A stretch of DNA of 64,000 nt, from assembly GCA_000803105.1 (NCBI GenBank), contig JTDA01000014.1, forward strand, positions 54,843 to 118,842, read 5' to 3'. The translations under genes were made by a program, and so were the position numbers. Source of the stretch: Coprobacter secundus (lineage in GTDB: Bacteria > Bacteroidota > Bacteroidia > Bacteroidales > Coprobacteraceae). Below are positions 26,511 through 35,086 of this stretch, piece by piece. Position 1 is the stretch's first letter. Every line of letters starts with the position of its first letter. Below the pieces are notes generated by a model. The model made no database searches, had not been told where the DNA came from, and worked only from the letters and a program-made list of their open reading frames with translations.

Positions 26511-27131
26511 TTAATTAATAATGAAACTCTCTTTCTCCTTTGAGTTGAGGTTAAGTAAAGGAGGTTCTTTGTAAATAAAGTTTGTAGTGCAGGGTATACC
26601 CTTATCGAGACCTATTGTGAATTTGTACGAGTTATTATTTTCGGTCAACATATATACGGTATTATATTCTTTATCGTCGGAGGGAATATAAAACATTCCC
26701 CAACTCTCTTGTTCGTTTTGAACTTCGTTCGTTAGTGGCATCCATCCCGATATTTTAGGAGAATATTCTATTTCGAACGGGTAGTGTAGATAGTTGATTA
26801 AGATTAGATAGTTTGCAAATTCTATATCGTATGGAAAGGTAATGATAAAAGTGTTGTGTTTTATTGGAGTTATTTTTAATATGGCTTGGTAGAAATCATG
26901 ATTGTACATGTTACAGAATTGTATAGTAACATTGGTGATTTCTTTTTGAGAAATATTTGCAATATATATAAATTTTTTATTGTTGACAAAAGAATCTGGC
27001 ATGAATTCTTTATTCGGGCGATGAGGATCTTTATATTCCGGTATTTTTTCGTCTGGTTTTTTCTTTGAAATTTTATATGCGAAATAAAGGAGAACAATAA
27101 ATAGAGTACCATATATCCATTGATTTATCAT
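26511..27131 (-). CDS. Hypothetical protein with N-terminal membrane anchor
   Basis: A 206-residue protein I do not recognise. One hydrophobic segment (residues 5-20) is followed by a lysine-rich stretch and a beta-rich soluble domain, with aromatic- and Asn-rich segments and no obvious catalytic motif. It is convergent with the esterase (9-base gap). Its A/T-biased codon use matches the neighbourhood. Confidence 0.6.
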   Translation of the reverse strand: MINQWIYGTLFIVLLYFAYKISKKKPDEKIPEYKDPHRPNKEFMPDSFVNNKKFIYIANISQKEITNVTIQFCNMYNHDFYQAILKITPIKHNTFIITFPYDIEFANYLILINYLHYPFEIEYSPKISGWMPLTNEVQNEQESWGMFYIPSDDKEYNTVYMLTENNNSYKFTIGLDKGIPCTTNFIYKEPPLLNLNSKEKESFIIN

Positions 27132-27271
27132 CTTATCGGATTTTAAATGTTAATAATATATGGCAAATATATTTATTTTTGGATATTTTTTAGCAATAAT
27201 TAGATTTTTAATGTTTGGAGGAAGATGTAATCGGGATATTATTATGAAAACAAAAATATTATATAAATGCG

Positions 27272-27305
27272 AAAAAGCCGATACAATTCTATATATCGGC
27301 TTTTT
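27272..27305 (-). terminator. Terminator downstream of nfnB
   Basis: Stem AAAAAGCCGATA (27272-27283) and TATCGGCTTTTT (27294-27305) around a 10-base loop, 20 bases past the nfnB stop. On the minus strand the stem is followed by a U tract. Confidence 0.8.
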
Positions 27306-27324
27306 TTGTAATAATAATTTTGTT

Positions 27325-28800
27325 TTATGCTTTTTCTGATAAAGCTTGGTGCATGGATGCTGCAGCTCTTCGTCCATCTCCCATAGCAAGAATAACTGTA
27401 GCGCCTCCGCGTACGATATCACCGCCTGCATACAGGTCGGGAATGTCCGAACGCATAGTTTCCTGATTTACTATTATGGTTCCCCATTTACTTACTTGTA
27501 ATCCCTTAATTGAATTTGGGATTAAAGGGTTAGGAGATACTCCTACACTTACTACCACTTCATCTACGTTTATTAGTTCTGTCTTTCCAGGGATAGCTAT
27601 AGGACTTCTTCGCCCTGATGCATCAGGCTCTCCTAATTCCATCTTTTGAAGTAACATTTGCTTTACTTTCCCTTTTTCATCTCCGATATACTTGATAGGA
27701 TTGTATAAAGTAAGAAATTCAACACCCTCTTCTTTAGCGTGTTTTATTTCTTCTATCCGGGCAGGCATTTCTTCTTCGGATCGGCGGTATACAATCATGG
27801 CGCGTTCTGCTCCTAAACGGCGGGCTGTGCGGACAGAGTCCATTGCAGTGTTTCCTCCACCGATAATGGCAACATGTTTGCCTTTAATTACTGGAGTATC
27901 GGATTCAGGATTGGCAGCGTCCATTAGATTTACCCGAGTAAGGTATTCATTGCTGGACATAATACCTATGAGATTTTCTCCGGGAATACCCATGAAACGA
28001 GGTAGGCCAGCCCCACTGGCAACGAAAATACCTTTGTAGCCCATTTCATGTAAATCGTCATAAGACAATGTTCTTCCAATAATACAGTCTGTTATGAACT
28101 CAACGCCCATTTTTCGCAAATTGTCTATTTCTACATCGACGATAGCGTTAGGCAGTCTGAATTCTGGAATACCGTATTTTAGCACACCTCCAATTTCATG
28201 CAACGCTTCAAATACGGTTACATTATAACCATATTTTGCCATGTCCCCCGCAAAAGCAAGTCCTGCAGGGCCAGAACCGACAACAGCAATTTTTATTCCG
28301 TTGTAGGTTTTTATTTCAGGAACAGATATTTGCCCGCTTTCTCGTTCGTAGTCTGCTGCAAATCGCTCAAGATATCCGATTGCAACAGCATCTTTTCCCA
28401 TTTTTTGAGTGTAAAAGCATTTTGATTCACATTGTTTCTCTTGAGGACATACTCTTCCGCATACAGCAGGTAATGCACTGGTTTCTTTCAGGGTTTTGGC
28501 TGCTTCTAAAATTTCACCCCGTTCGATATTCTTTATAAATTGGGGAATGTTGATTTGTACAGGACATCCTGTCATGCATAATGGAGTGGGGCAATCGAGA
28601 CAACGCGAAGCCTCTGTCATAGCTTGCTCTTTGGTAAGTCCTTGGTTTACTTCTTCTTTATTAGTTATGCGATATGCCGGAGCAAGTTCATTCATGTGTA
28701 CTCTTTTTATTTGAGTACGTTCTTTATTACTTTTACTTTTTCGCAATTCTTCGCGCCAGGATTGTGCGCGTTCTGATGCTAAATATTCTTTATTGTCCAT
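27325..28800 (-). CDS. nfnB: NfnB / GltD-like NADPH-binding flavoprotein subunit
   Basis: A 491-residue member of the glutamate synthase small-subunit family. N-terminal cysteine clusters for [4Fe-4S] centres are CLDCPTPLCMTGCPV and CGRVCPQEKQCESKC. The FAD-binding motif is VVGSGPAGLAFAGD, and the NADPH-binding motif is IIGGGNTAMDSVRTARRLG. Paired with NfnA just upstream, it most likely forms the electron-bifurcating NADH-dependent ferredoxin:NADP+ oxidoreductase (NfnAB/SudAB type). No GltB large subunit is adjacent, which argues against true glutamate synthase. Confidence 0.82.
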   Translation of the reverse strand: MDNKEYLASERAQSWREELRKSKSNKERTQIKRVHMNELAPAYRITNKEEVNQGLTKEQAMTEASRCLDCPTPLCMTGCPVQINIPQFIKNIERGEILEAAKTLKETSALPAVCGRVCPQEKQCESKCFYTQKMGKDAVAIGYLERFAADYERESGQISVPEIKTYNGIKIAVVGSGPAGLAFAGDMAKYGYNVTVFEALHEIGGVLKYGIPEFRLPNAIVDVEIDNLRKMGVEFITDCIIGRTLSYDDLHEMGYKGIFVASGAGLPRFMGIPGENLIGIMSSNEYLTRVNLMDAANPESDTPVIKGKHVAIIGGGNTAMDSVRTARRLGAERAMIVYRRSEEEMPARIEEIKHAKEEGVEFLTLYNPIKYIGDEKGKVKQMLLQKMELGEPDASGRRSPIAIPGKTELINVDEVVVSVGVSPNPLIPNSIKGLQVSKWGTIIVNQETMRSDIPDLYAGGDIVRGGATVILAMGDGRRAAASMHQALSEKA

Positions 28801-28815
28801 GCTTGTTTTCAGATT

Positions 28816-29607
28816 TTATTCCATATCTTTATATGAAGAGAGGCGCATCATCATTTCATCAAAATCAACTTGATGGGCGTCGAATTCGGGTCCGTCTACG
28901 CATACAAATTTTGTCTTTCCTCCTACAGTAATACGGCAAGCTCCGCACATGCCTGTACCATCTACCATTATTGTGTTTAGGGATGCGACCGTTGGTATGT
29001 CATATTTTTTTGTCAACAGCGATACAAATTTCATCATAATTGCTGGTCCTATTGTTACGCAAAGATCGACTTTTTCCCGTTTTATGACATCTTCAACGCC
29101 TTGAGTAACCAGGCCTTTTTGTCCATAAGAACCATCGTCGGTCATAACAATTACCTCATCAGAATTTGTTTTCATCTGTTCTTCCAGTATGATTAGCTCC
29201 TTAGTTCTTGCTGCCAGCACTGTTATTACTCGGTTTCCAGCCTTTTTAAAAGCTTCAACGATAGGGAGCAAAGGTGCGACGCCAACTCCACCGCCACAGC
29301 AAACGACTGTTCCCACTTTTTCTATATGGGTTGCTTGTCCAAGAGGACCTACTACATCTGTAATATAATCACCTTCATTTAAGGCACATAGTTTGGATGA
29401 GGATTTACCGACTGCTTGTACGACTAAGGTGATAGTCCCTTTGTCTTTATCGGCAGAAGCAATTGTTAGGGGTATACGTTCTCCTTTCGCTCCTGCACGG
29501 ACGATAACAAAGTGTCCGGCCTTTCGGGATCGTGCTATTAATGGAGCTTCTACAACTAGCTTGACTACTTTTTCTGAAAAGTATTCTTTTTCGATTATTT
29601 TATTCAT
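28816..29607 (-). CDS. nfnA: NfnA / ferredoxin-NADP reductase-like subunit
   Basis: A 263-residue FAD/NAD-binding reductase of the PyrK/SudB group. An N-terminal beta-barrel FAD domain contains IVRAGAKGERIPLTIA. The NAD(P) domain contains GGGVGVAPLLPIVEA. A C-terminal [2Fe-2S] cysteine cluster is GTGMCGACRITVGGKTKFVC. It lies 15 bases before nfnB, so the two are one transcript. The expected role is balancing NADH, NADPH and ferredoxin in anaerobic metabolism. Confidence 0.82.
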   Translation of the reverse strand: MNKIIEKEYFSEKVVKLVVEAPLIARSRKAGHFVIVRAGAKGERIPLTIASADKDKGTITLVVQAVGKSSSKLCALNEGDYITDVVGPLGQATHIEKVGTVVCCGGGVGVAPLLPIVEAFKKAGNRVITVLAARTKELIILEEQMKTNSDEVIVMTDDGSYGQKGLVTQGVEDVIKREKVDLCVTIGPAIMMKFVSLLTKKYDIPTVASLNTIMVDGTGMCGACRITVGGKTKFVCVDGPEFDAHQVDFDEMMMRLSSYKDME

Positions 29608-29663
29608 ATTGAATATATATTGTTCTCTTTTTTGTGTGTTTGTGCCAATTTGAAATTAAGTTA

Positions 29664-29694
29664 CAAAGTTATGCCAAAATATTGTAAATTACAA
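29664..29694 (-). promoter_or_regulatory. Promoter of nfnAB with overlapping inverted repeat
   Basis: The minus strand has TAACTTTG (29664-29671) with TTG (29692-29694) 20 bases upstream. The symmetrical ATTGTAA-A-TTACAAT at 29681-29695 overlaps the -33 region and could be an operator. Confidence 0.55.
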
Positions 29695-29713
29695 TTTTAC
29701 TTATTTGTCTTTG

Positions 29714-30601
29714 TTATCTTTTCTTATTGTTTAGGTTGAATGCCAATCTTATTTTAAGACCTACCGTGATTGGCAAAATACGAGATGATACTATTGCTTT
29801 TGTTTCGTTTTCGGTATTCATGTATGTATCCCATATTCCGTTTTGAATATTATTTCCGTCTTGTTGATATAAAAGTAATTTTTTTTTGTCATGAGGATAT
29901 AAGTTGTTAAATCCATATCCGGCATATATTCCTGTATAAAGGTTGATACCAGGTGATAGACGGTAACAGACCCCAGTTTCGACAAAAGCCATCAGGTTAA
30001 GATTCATATCGATAGAAGTCGTATATTTATAATCATTTAAAGAGTAAAAACCATGTTCCGGTAAATTGGTGTAGTATATGTCTTCATATGCAAAATATCC
30101 GGATGTATTTAATTCTTTGGCAAATGTTGTACGACGAGTTTTTATCGGAAATCCAATTTTAGCTCCTATATTGAAATAGAATCCTTGAGCTTTATTATTT
30201 CGGTATTGTAAAAAGATAGGAATATTGAGATAGGTGGCTTCCTGAGTTTCTCTAAGTTGTTTGTAATTTACAGAAAAATCAAATTCGTTGTTGACATTAT
30301 TGCCTCCAGGAATCGAGTTGGATATTGTTTTATATGAGTCCGAATAATCACCTAATTTGATTGCACCTTTGTACTGTGACAATTCTAGTCCTAAACCGTA
30401 TCCCCAATTCTTATTGAAAAGAGTTGTGTAAGAGATACCCACATCCCAACCAGCATAGGGCTTTATTGTGCCGACAGAAGATTTATAATGAAGGGTAGAT
30501 AAACCACCTGTTCCCCATATTGATATTTCCCCTATTGGTCTTTCACTATATATAGGTAAAAAAGTGAGGAAAAGTAATATGATGATAATATATTTTTTCA
30601 T
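29714..30601 (-). CDS. Outer-membrane beta-barrel protein
   Basis: A 295-residue exported protein. The signal peptide (MKKYIIIILLFLTFLPIYS) is followed by alternating aromatic/hydrophobic strands typical of small outer-membrane barrels (GWGYGLGLELSQY-like segments, YLNIPIFLQYR, VGLKIRLAFNL at the end). ATG 30601 overlaps the stop of the protease gene as ATGA, indicating translational coupling; a TTG at 30610 is in frame. Specific function is unknown; the coupling suggests a partner of the protease. Confidence 0.75.
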   Translation of the reverse strand: MKKYIIIILLFLTFLPIYSERPIGEISIWGTGGLSTLHYKSSVGTIKPYAGWDVGISYTTLFNKNWGYGLGLELSQYKGAIKLGDYSDSYKTISNSIPGGNNVNNEFDFSVNYKQLRETQEATYLNIPIFLQYRNNKAQGFYFNIGAKIGFPIKTRRTTFAKELNTSGYFAYEDIYYTNLPEHGFYSLNDYKYTTSIDMNLNLMAFVETGVCYRLSPGINLYTGIYAGYGFNNLYPHDKKKLLLYQQDGNNIQNGIWDTYMNTENETKAIVSSRILPITVGLKIRLAFNLNNKKR

Positions 30602-33600
30602 GGGGTACAAATGATTTTAGTCTCATGTATTTTGTTGGAGGGGGTTATGACTCGAACAATATAGTTACCTGCATTCCATGAGAATGGGAGATTTGTGTCG
30701 GATATAGTTGGAATAAAATCTTTTATAATGATACCTAATGTATTAATAATAGAAATACGACATTGGGATAGGTCTTCTTCTTGATCGATATGAATTTTTA
30801 AAATATCTCCTTGTTTAATAAGGGTTGGGGTAATAGTTACGTTTGAAGTTATGGGCAATATATTGGATTCACAACTTCTAAGTGTTATTCCTTCGGTTGT
30901 AACAACTTCAATATGATAGGCATTTTCTAATTTATTGGGAATTATAGAAATGTATGGTTGTGTTTTACCTGGCATAATGTCGTTATTACAAAACCATTGG
31001 TAACTGATAAAGTTGAGACCTCCATTGTTGTTAGGATTTGTAACCAACGAAAGTATATTATCCCATCGTTGCATTATAGAATATTCTGACAATTTTAAAA
31101 GGTTAAGTGTATAACTTTTTGTATGGCTTTTGTCTTCAGATGTGATTTTTATGGATATAGGATATTTCCCACTATTTTTACCGAATGTGAAATGATAATT
31201 TGTACCTACTTCACCGTTGATTTCGGATGTCGCTCCTGGAGAAGTTTTTATACTTATTACTACATTTTCGGTATGGCAGGGAAGCCCGTGAGACCATTCT
31301 GTCTTGGATAAATCTTCTGGAGACCAAGATTCTTCTACGTAACTGACTTCGAGGGATGAAATATCGGCATCCCAGTTTTTTTCACTTAGACGGAAAGATA
31401 TTTCAGGACTTTCTTTAATGATTGTCTGGTTTTCATAAAGGGCTTCTATTTTGTAGCTATATTCTCCGGGTTGAAGCCCTGAGTCTGTAAAAGAAAGTGA
31501 ATGTATAGGATTAGTATTAACTAATTGCCCGTTACGATATACGTTCCATGTTGTTGGGGGGATACCTACAGGAATAGAGGAATATATTGTCAAGTTTTCG
31601 GATTGTTTTTTCAATGCTATTTTTTCTGTAATTATAGTTTTAATTGCTTCTGAAGAGTTTTTTCCCTGATAATTGGAGGCGGTAGGAGTTTGGAAATTAT
31701 TTTCAGGAACTAAAGATGATGAGATATTGGCTGCTACCAGAAAGTTAAAGTCGCTTTTAGGATCATTATCATAAATTGCGGTCCAGTTTTCTCCGTCTAA
31801 AGAAAGTAGGTTGCCTTTTCCATTTACAGCTGGGCCATTGTCGCAACAAGCTGGACCATGTTCGCTTAAATATGATTCAGCTTTAATGGCAATGATCAGT
31901 TGCCCATTGTCTTTGTCTATAATAAAAGGGGTATTTAATATGATTTCATTTATGGTGTTTAATTGAAAACTTTCGATTTTTTGAGTATAACTATTTATTC
32001 CTTGTTTTATCAATAGAGAATATTTTGCTCCTTGTGCAGGGAAGAAAGAAATAGAATGTATTACAAAGTTGTCAATAGAATTTATCTCTTTTTCGTCCCA
32101 ACATTGTCCGAAATAAAAAGGCTTATATTCTACTGTCCTGCAAAAGACGGTCGGTTTCATCGTTCCCCAGAATATTTGTTGTTCACTTAAAGGATTCTCC
32201 CAAGATAATGAAAGTTCTTTATTTCCGCTTCGTACTATTTTTGGGGGAGTTGGTATTGGATAATTATATACAGAGACGGCTACTGGAGCTGAGGCTTCTG
32301 ATGATTTTCCATCAGAATATACTCCGATTATTGAATATAAGTATTTGCCTATAGGTAATTTCTTTTCCGAGAAAAAAAGATTTGTAGTACTTCCTATGGG
32401 ATAACCGTTACGGAGAATAATGTATTTTACTGGTATCTCTTCGCTTTCGGGTTTACTCCATTGTAAAGATATGGTTTCTTTTATTGCATCCCATGATGCA
32501 CTCAATCCCGTGGGTATAGGTTTAGGCTCTGTTGCATATCTGCCTTGGAGTTGGGAGACTCCTGTTTTATTGGGATCGAGCCATATGTCTAGCCGCTCAT
32601 TGTCTTCTTTTCCGCACATATCCCAAAAATAATGAAGTTTACCGAATAAATTCCTTCCATTGGGGTTTGTACATGAGGATGTACCACCGGTTAATGTCCC
32701 TACAATTAACCCGTTTTGATTGAATAGAGGAGAACCTGAAGAACCTTTTTCTGTAACTCCATGCCCATTAACTGTTTCACTGAATTGCACATTCCAATGT
32801 CCGTTTTCTAAAGCAACATTCTCTTTTGTTCTCCATGTGTCTGAGTTTGCTGGATTCGTGAAAGTAGATATTTTTTTTACATCGCCTTGTGGATGGTGTA
32901 TGCATACACCTGATTGTGCTGGGGTGGGGGAACGGTCCCAACCATTATAATAGATATTTAAGCTGTCAGGAATGTCTTTACTCAGTTCGAGTAGGGCTTC
33001 ATCTACTCCTCCTGATAATATAGATGCCGCAAGTAGTCGACAACCAGTTATAGTTTTGGGTTTGGTTTGGTGTTTTTCTCCACATCGTATTCTTTCATAA
33101 TTAAAATAAAATAAAAATTGCTCTAATTCTTCATTTGTTGCTGTTTCTTTTGATGCTACAAGACAATGATGTGCTGTCAGTATATATGGGTATAATTTTC
33201 CAGATGTATTATTTATTACAGAGCCAGTGCATAAGTATGAACCAGTTCCTATTTTCATGATCATTTTACATACCCCTTTTTTTTCATCTTGCCACTCCTG
33301 ACCTTCTTCACAATTAATGTCAACCATGCAACTTCCTGAAATATTTTCAGTGTTATCATTGTCTTCTCTTATTTCAAGATGATTATATCCATAACCGATT
33401 TCTTCGATCTCAATGCAGGGTTTATCGGAAGATGATTGTTCATCGGAGGCAACGTATTCGAGGATGACTTCTTCACCTGCAACGAACTCTGTTACGAATT
33501 TTCCGCCTTTAGGATTGGTGTAATGATCAAATGCTCCAAGTATTTGGGTATGTTGAGCATTGTATATATATAATTTCCCGCCTTCAGGTATGTAAAATTT

Positions 33601-33960
33601 ATTATAATATAGAGCTATTGCGAGAGCATTATTTGCAGAAATATGTATTTGCCAAATTTTTTCTCCTCCAGGTAATGTTTTCCAAATTCCATTGTTGGAG
33701 ATAGATAGACCTGCAGGTAATAATATGGCTATACGAGGTGGATTACCATCTTGTTCGTTTAATAAATCGTCAGATAAAAGGTCATCGATACTAAAAGGCA
33801 CATAAATATCATGAATATCGGAAATAGAACTGCGCGTTTGTGGATATTTAAAGCTTGGAGGTATACCTCCAATTCCCAATTGGGCATGGATTCTGGTAAT
33901 TAGGCACAATAATAATATGAATATTGTTCCCAAACGAAATATATAAGAACGATATACCAT
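30598..33960 (-). CDS. Large secreted trypsin-like serine protease with type IX sorting domain
   Basis: A 1120-residue exported protease. The signal peptide is probably cut after Ala26, leaving Gln27. A propeptide-like region runs to about residue 205. The S1-type domain resembles lysyl endopeptidase, with catalytic His265 (TAHHC), Asp320 (GGVDEALL) and Ser408 (GSSGSP). Fibronectin type III-like modules follow (about 465-560 and 770-850), separated by a beta-sandwich region. The last about 75 residues resemble a type A T9SS C-terminal domain (RISIINTLGIIIKDF, then NAGNYIVRVI). It should be secreted to the surface. Trypsin-fold and triad are firm; specificity is not. Confidence 0.85.
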   Translation of the reverse strand: MVYRSYIFRLGTIFILLLCLITRIHAQLGIGGIPPSFKYPQTRSSISDIHDIYVPFSIDDLLSDDLLNEQDGNPPRIAILLPAGLSISNNGIWKTLPGGEKIWQIHISANNALAIALYYNKFYIPEGGKLYIYNAQHTQILGAFDHYTNPKGGKFVTEFVAGEEVILEYVASDEQSSSDKPCIEIEEIGYGYNHLEIREDNDNTENISGSCMVDINCEEGQEWQDEKKGVCKMIMKIGTGSYLCTGSVINNTSGKLYPYILTAHHCLVASKETATNEELEQFLFYFNYERIRCGEKHQTKPKTITGCRLLAASILSGGVDEALLELSKDIPDSLNIYYNGWDRSPTPAQSGVCIHHPQGDVKKISTFTNPANSDTWRTKENVALENGHWNVQFSETVNGHGVTEKGSSGSPLFNQNGLIVGTLTGGTSSCTNPNGRNLFGKLHYFWDMCGKEDNERLDIWLDPNKTGVSQLQGRYATEPKPIPTGLSASWDAIKETISLQWSKPESEEIPVKYIILRNGYPIGSTTNLFFSEKKLPIGKYLYSIIGVYSDGKSSEASAPVAVSVYNYPIPTPPKIVRSGNKELSLSWENPLSEQQIFWGTMKPTVFCRTVEYKPFYFGQCWDEKEINSIDNFVIHSISFFPAQGAKYSLLIKQGINSYTQKIESFQLNTINEIILNTPFIIDKDNGQLIIAIKAESYLSEHGPACCDNGPAVNGKGNLLSLDGENWTAIYDNDPKSDFNFLVAANISSSLVPENNFQTPTASNYQGKNSSEAIKTIITEKIALKKQSENLTIYSSIPVGIPPTTWNVYRNGQLVNTNPIHSLSFTDSGLQPGEYSYKIEALYENQTIIKESPEISFRLSEKNWDADISSLEVSYVEESWSPEDLSKTEWSHGLPCHTENVVISIKTSPGATSEINGEVGTNYHFTFGKNSGKYPISIKITSEDKSHTKSYTLNLLKLSEYSIMQRWDNILSLVTNPNNNGGLNFISYQWFCNNDIMPGKTQPYISIIPNKLENAYHIEVVTTEGITLRSCESNILPITSNVTITPTLIKQGDILKIHIDQEEDLSQCRISIINTLGIIIKDFIPTISDTNLPFSWNAGNYIVRVITPSNKIHETKIICTP

Positions 33961-34042
33961 GCGAAATAATGACTCTATTTTTCCGGCTGCAATAATACAA
34001 TTTTTTTTGTTAAAGATGAATCAAATGTCCGTTAATAACCAT

Positions 34043-35083
34043 TTATATATTTATTCCTTCTTTAAATTGAAATGAAGGATTTTGTGTGTGGATTACAGAG
34101 TTAATATGTTGGCGTAGATTTATATCTTTAGGTAAATTCATTTTAGTTCGTATATTGCTTCGTATAGTAGTAACAGTGGATAAGGTAATGTTTAATGCTG
34201 CACTAATTTGGGAAACCGTCATTCCGCGAATAATGAAAAGGCAAACTTCAAGTTCTCCACAAGTCAGGTTCGGATAGCGAGAAAGAAGGATGGGTGAATA
34301 TATTTGCTCATCTCTGACTAATTGACGGGCTTGTGAAGCAATACGCTGAGAAATATTTTTATTTATTAATTTTAGTACTGATAATGTTTTATCTGTGGAG
34401 ATATGCTTGTTTTTGAGGCTTTCTATGAGCACATTCCAGTCTTGATGGCCGAGGTGGGCAAAATCTATGATTTCATTTTTTTCATCTTGAAGCGATATGT
34501 CCTTATCTTCTATCAAATAGAGTGTATTATATATTTTATTTCCAAGAATTGCTAATCCTAAAAAGGCTAATATTACAATATAAGTATATTGGGATAGATG
34601 GATATTTTGTGTAATGATTGTGCTCACAATATAAGTTACAACTGACAATATAGAAATGTAGAATGTGGAAAAACGTAGATATGCTAGTACTGCGCCGGAG
34701 GTTAAAATCATCATAATGGTTAGACGAGTAAGTATGAATGAAGATGATTGTTGTAAGTTCACGGTAGCTTCGTAAATCATCTCAGCTGCAACTTCTGTAG
34801 ACATAATTAATAAGAAGGCATTTATAGCTTTCCTATACGAAACTTTTTTTGTAAAAGAAAGGATATGTAAAAGTGCTATAGCAATGAGTTGTAGAATATT
34901 ACCGTAAGTGTAAAATTCGGAGTTGATTCCGGTATCGAAAATAAGTGCAATCATTACTCCTGCCGTGTAACAAACACTCATATAAAAGAAAGCAAGTTTG
35001 GCTTGTTTATTGAGAAATAGATATCTTTTATCGTTTTTTTTATATTCAGAGTTATTATTGTCAGAAATATTAGTGATATTCAT
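34043..35083 (-). CDS. Membrane-bound LuxR-type transcriptional regulator
   Basis: A 346-residue protein with about six to seven N-terminal hydrophobic segments (about residues 28-190). A coiled linker (EDKDISLQDEKNEI) and a C-terminal LuxR helix-turn-helix follow (about 268-335: LTCGELEVCLFIIRGMTVSQ, then TLSTVTTIRSNIRTKM). Membrane regulators of this layout are found in Bacteroidetes. It is only 3 bases after the antiporter gene, so it may sense membrane or ion state and regulate it. That link is inference. Confidence 0.8.
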   Translation of the reverse strand: MNITNISDNNNSEYKKNDKRYLFLNKQAKLAFFYMSVCYTAGVMIALIFDTGINSEFYTYGNILQLIAIALLHILSFTKKVSYRKAINAFLLIMSTEVAAEMIYEATVNLQQSSSFILTRLTIMMILTSGAVLAYLRFSTFYISILSVVTYIVSTIITQNIHLSQYTYIVILAFLGLAILGNKIYNTLYLIEDKDISLQDEKNEIIDFAHLGHQDWNVLIESLKNKHISTDKTLSVLKLINKNISQRIASQARQLVRDEQIYSPILLSRYPNLTCGELEVCLFIIRGMTVSQISAALNITLSTVTTIRSNIRTKMNLPKDINLRQHINSVIHTQNPSFQFKEGINI

Positions 35084-35086
35084 ACA

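Noticed and set aside
27325..28800. Glutamate synthase small subunit as the sole reading
   Set aside because: The pairing with an NfnA/SudB-type reductase and lack of GltB favour NfnB, though not absolutely.
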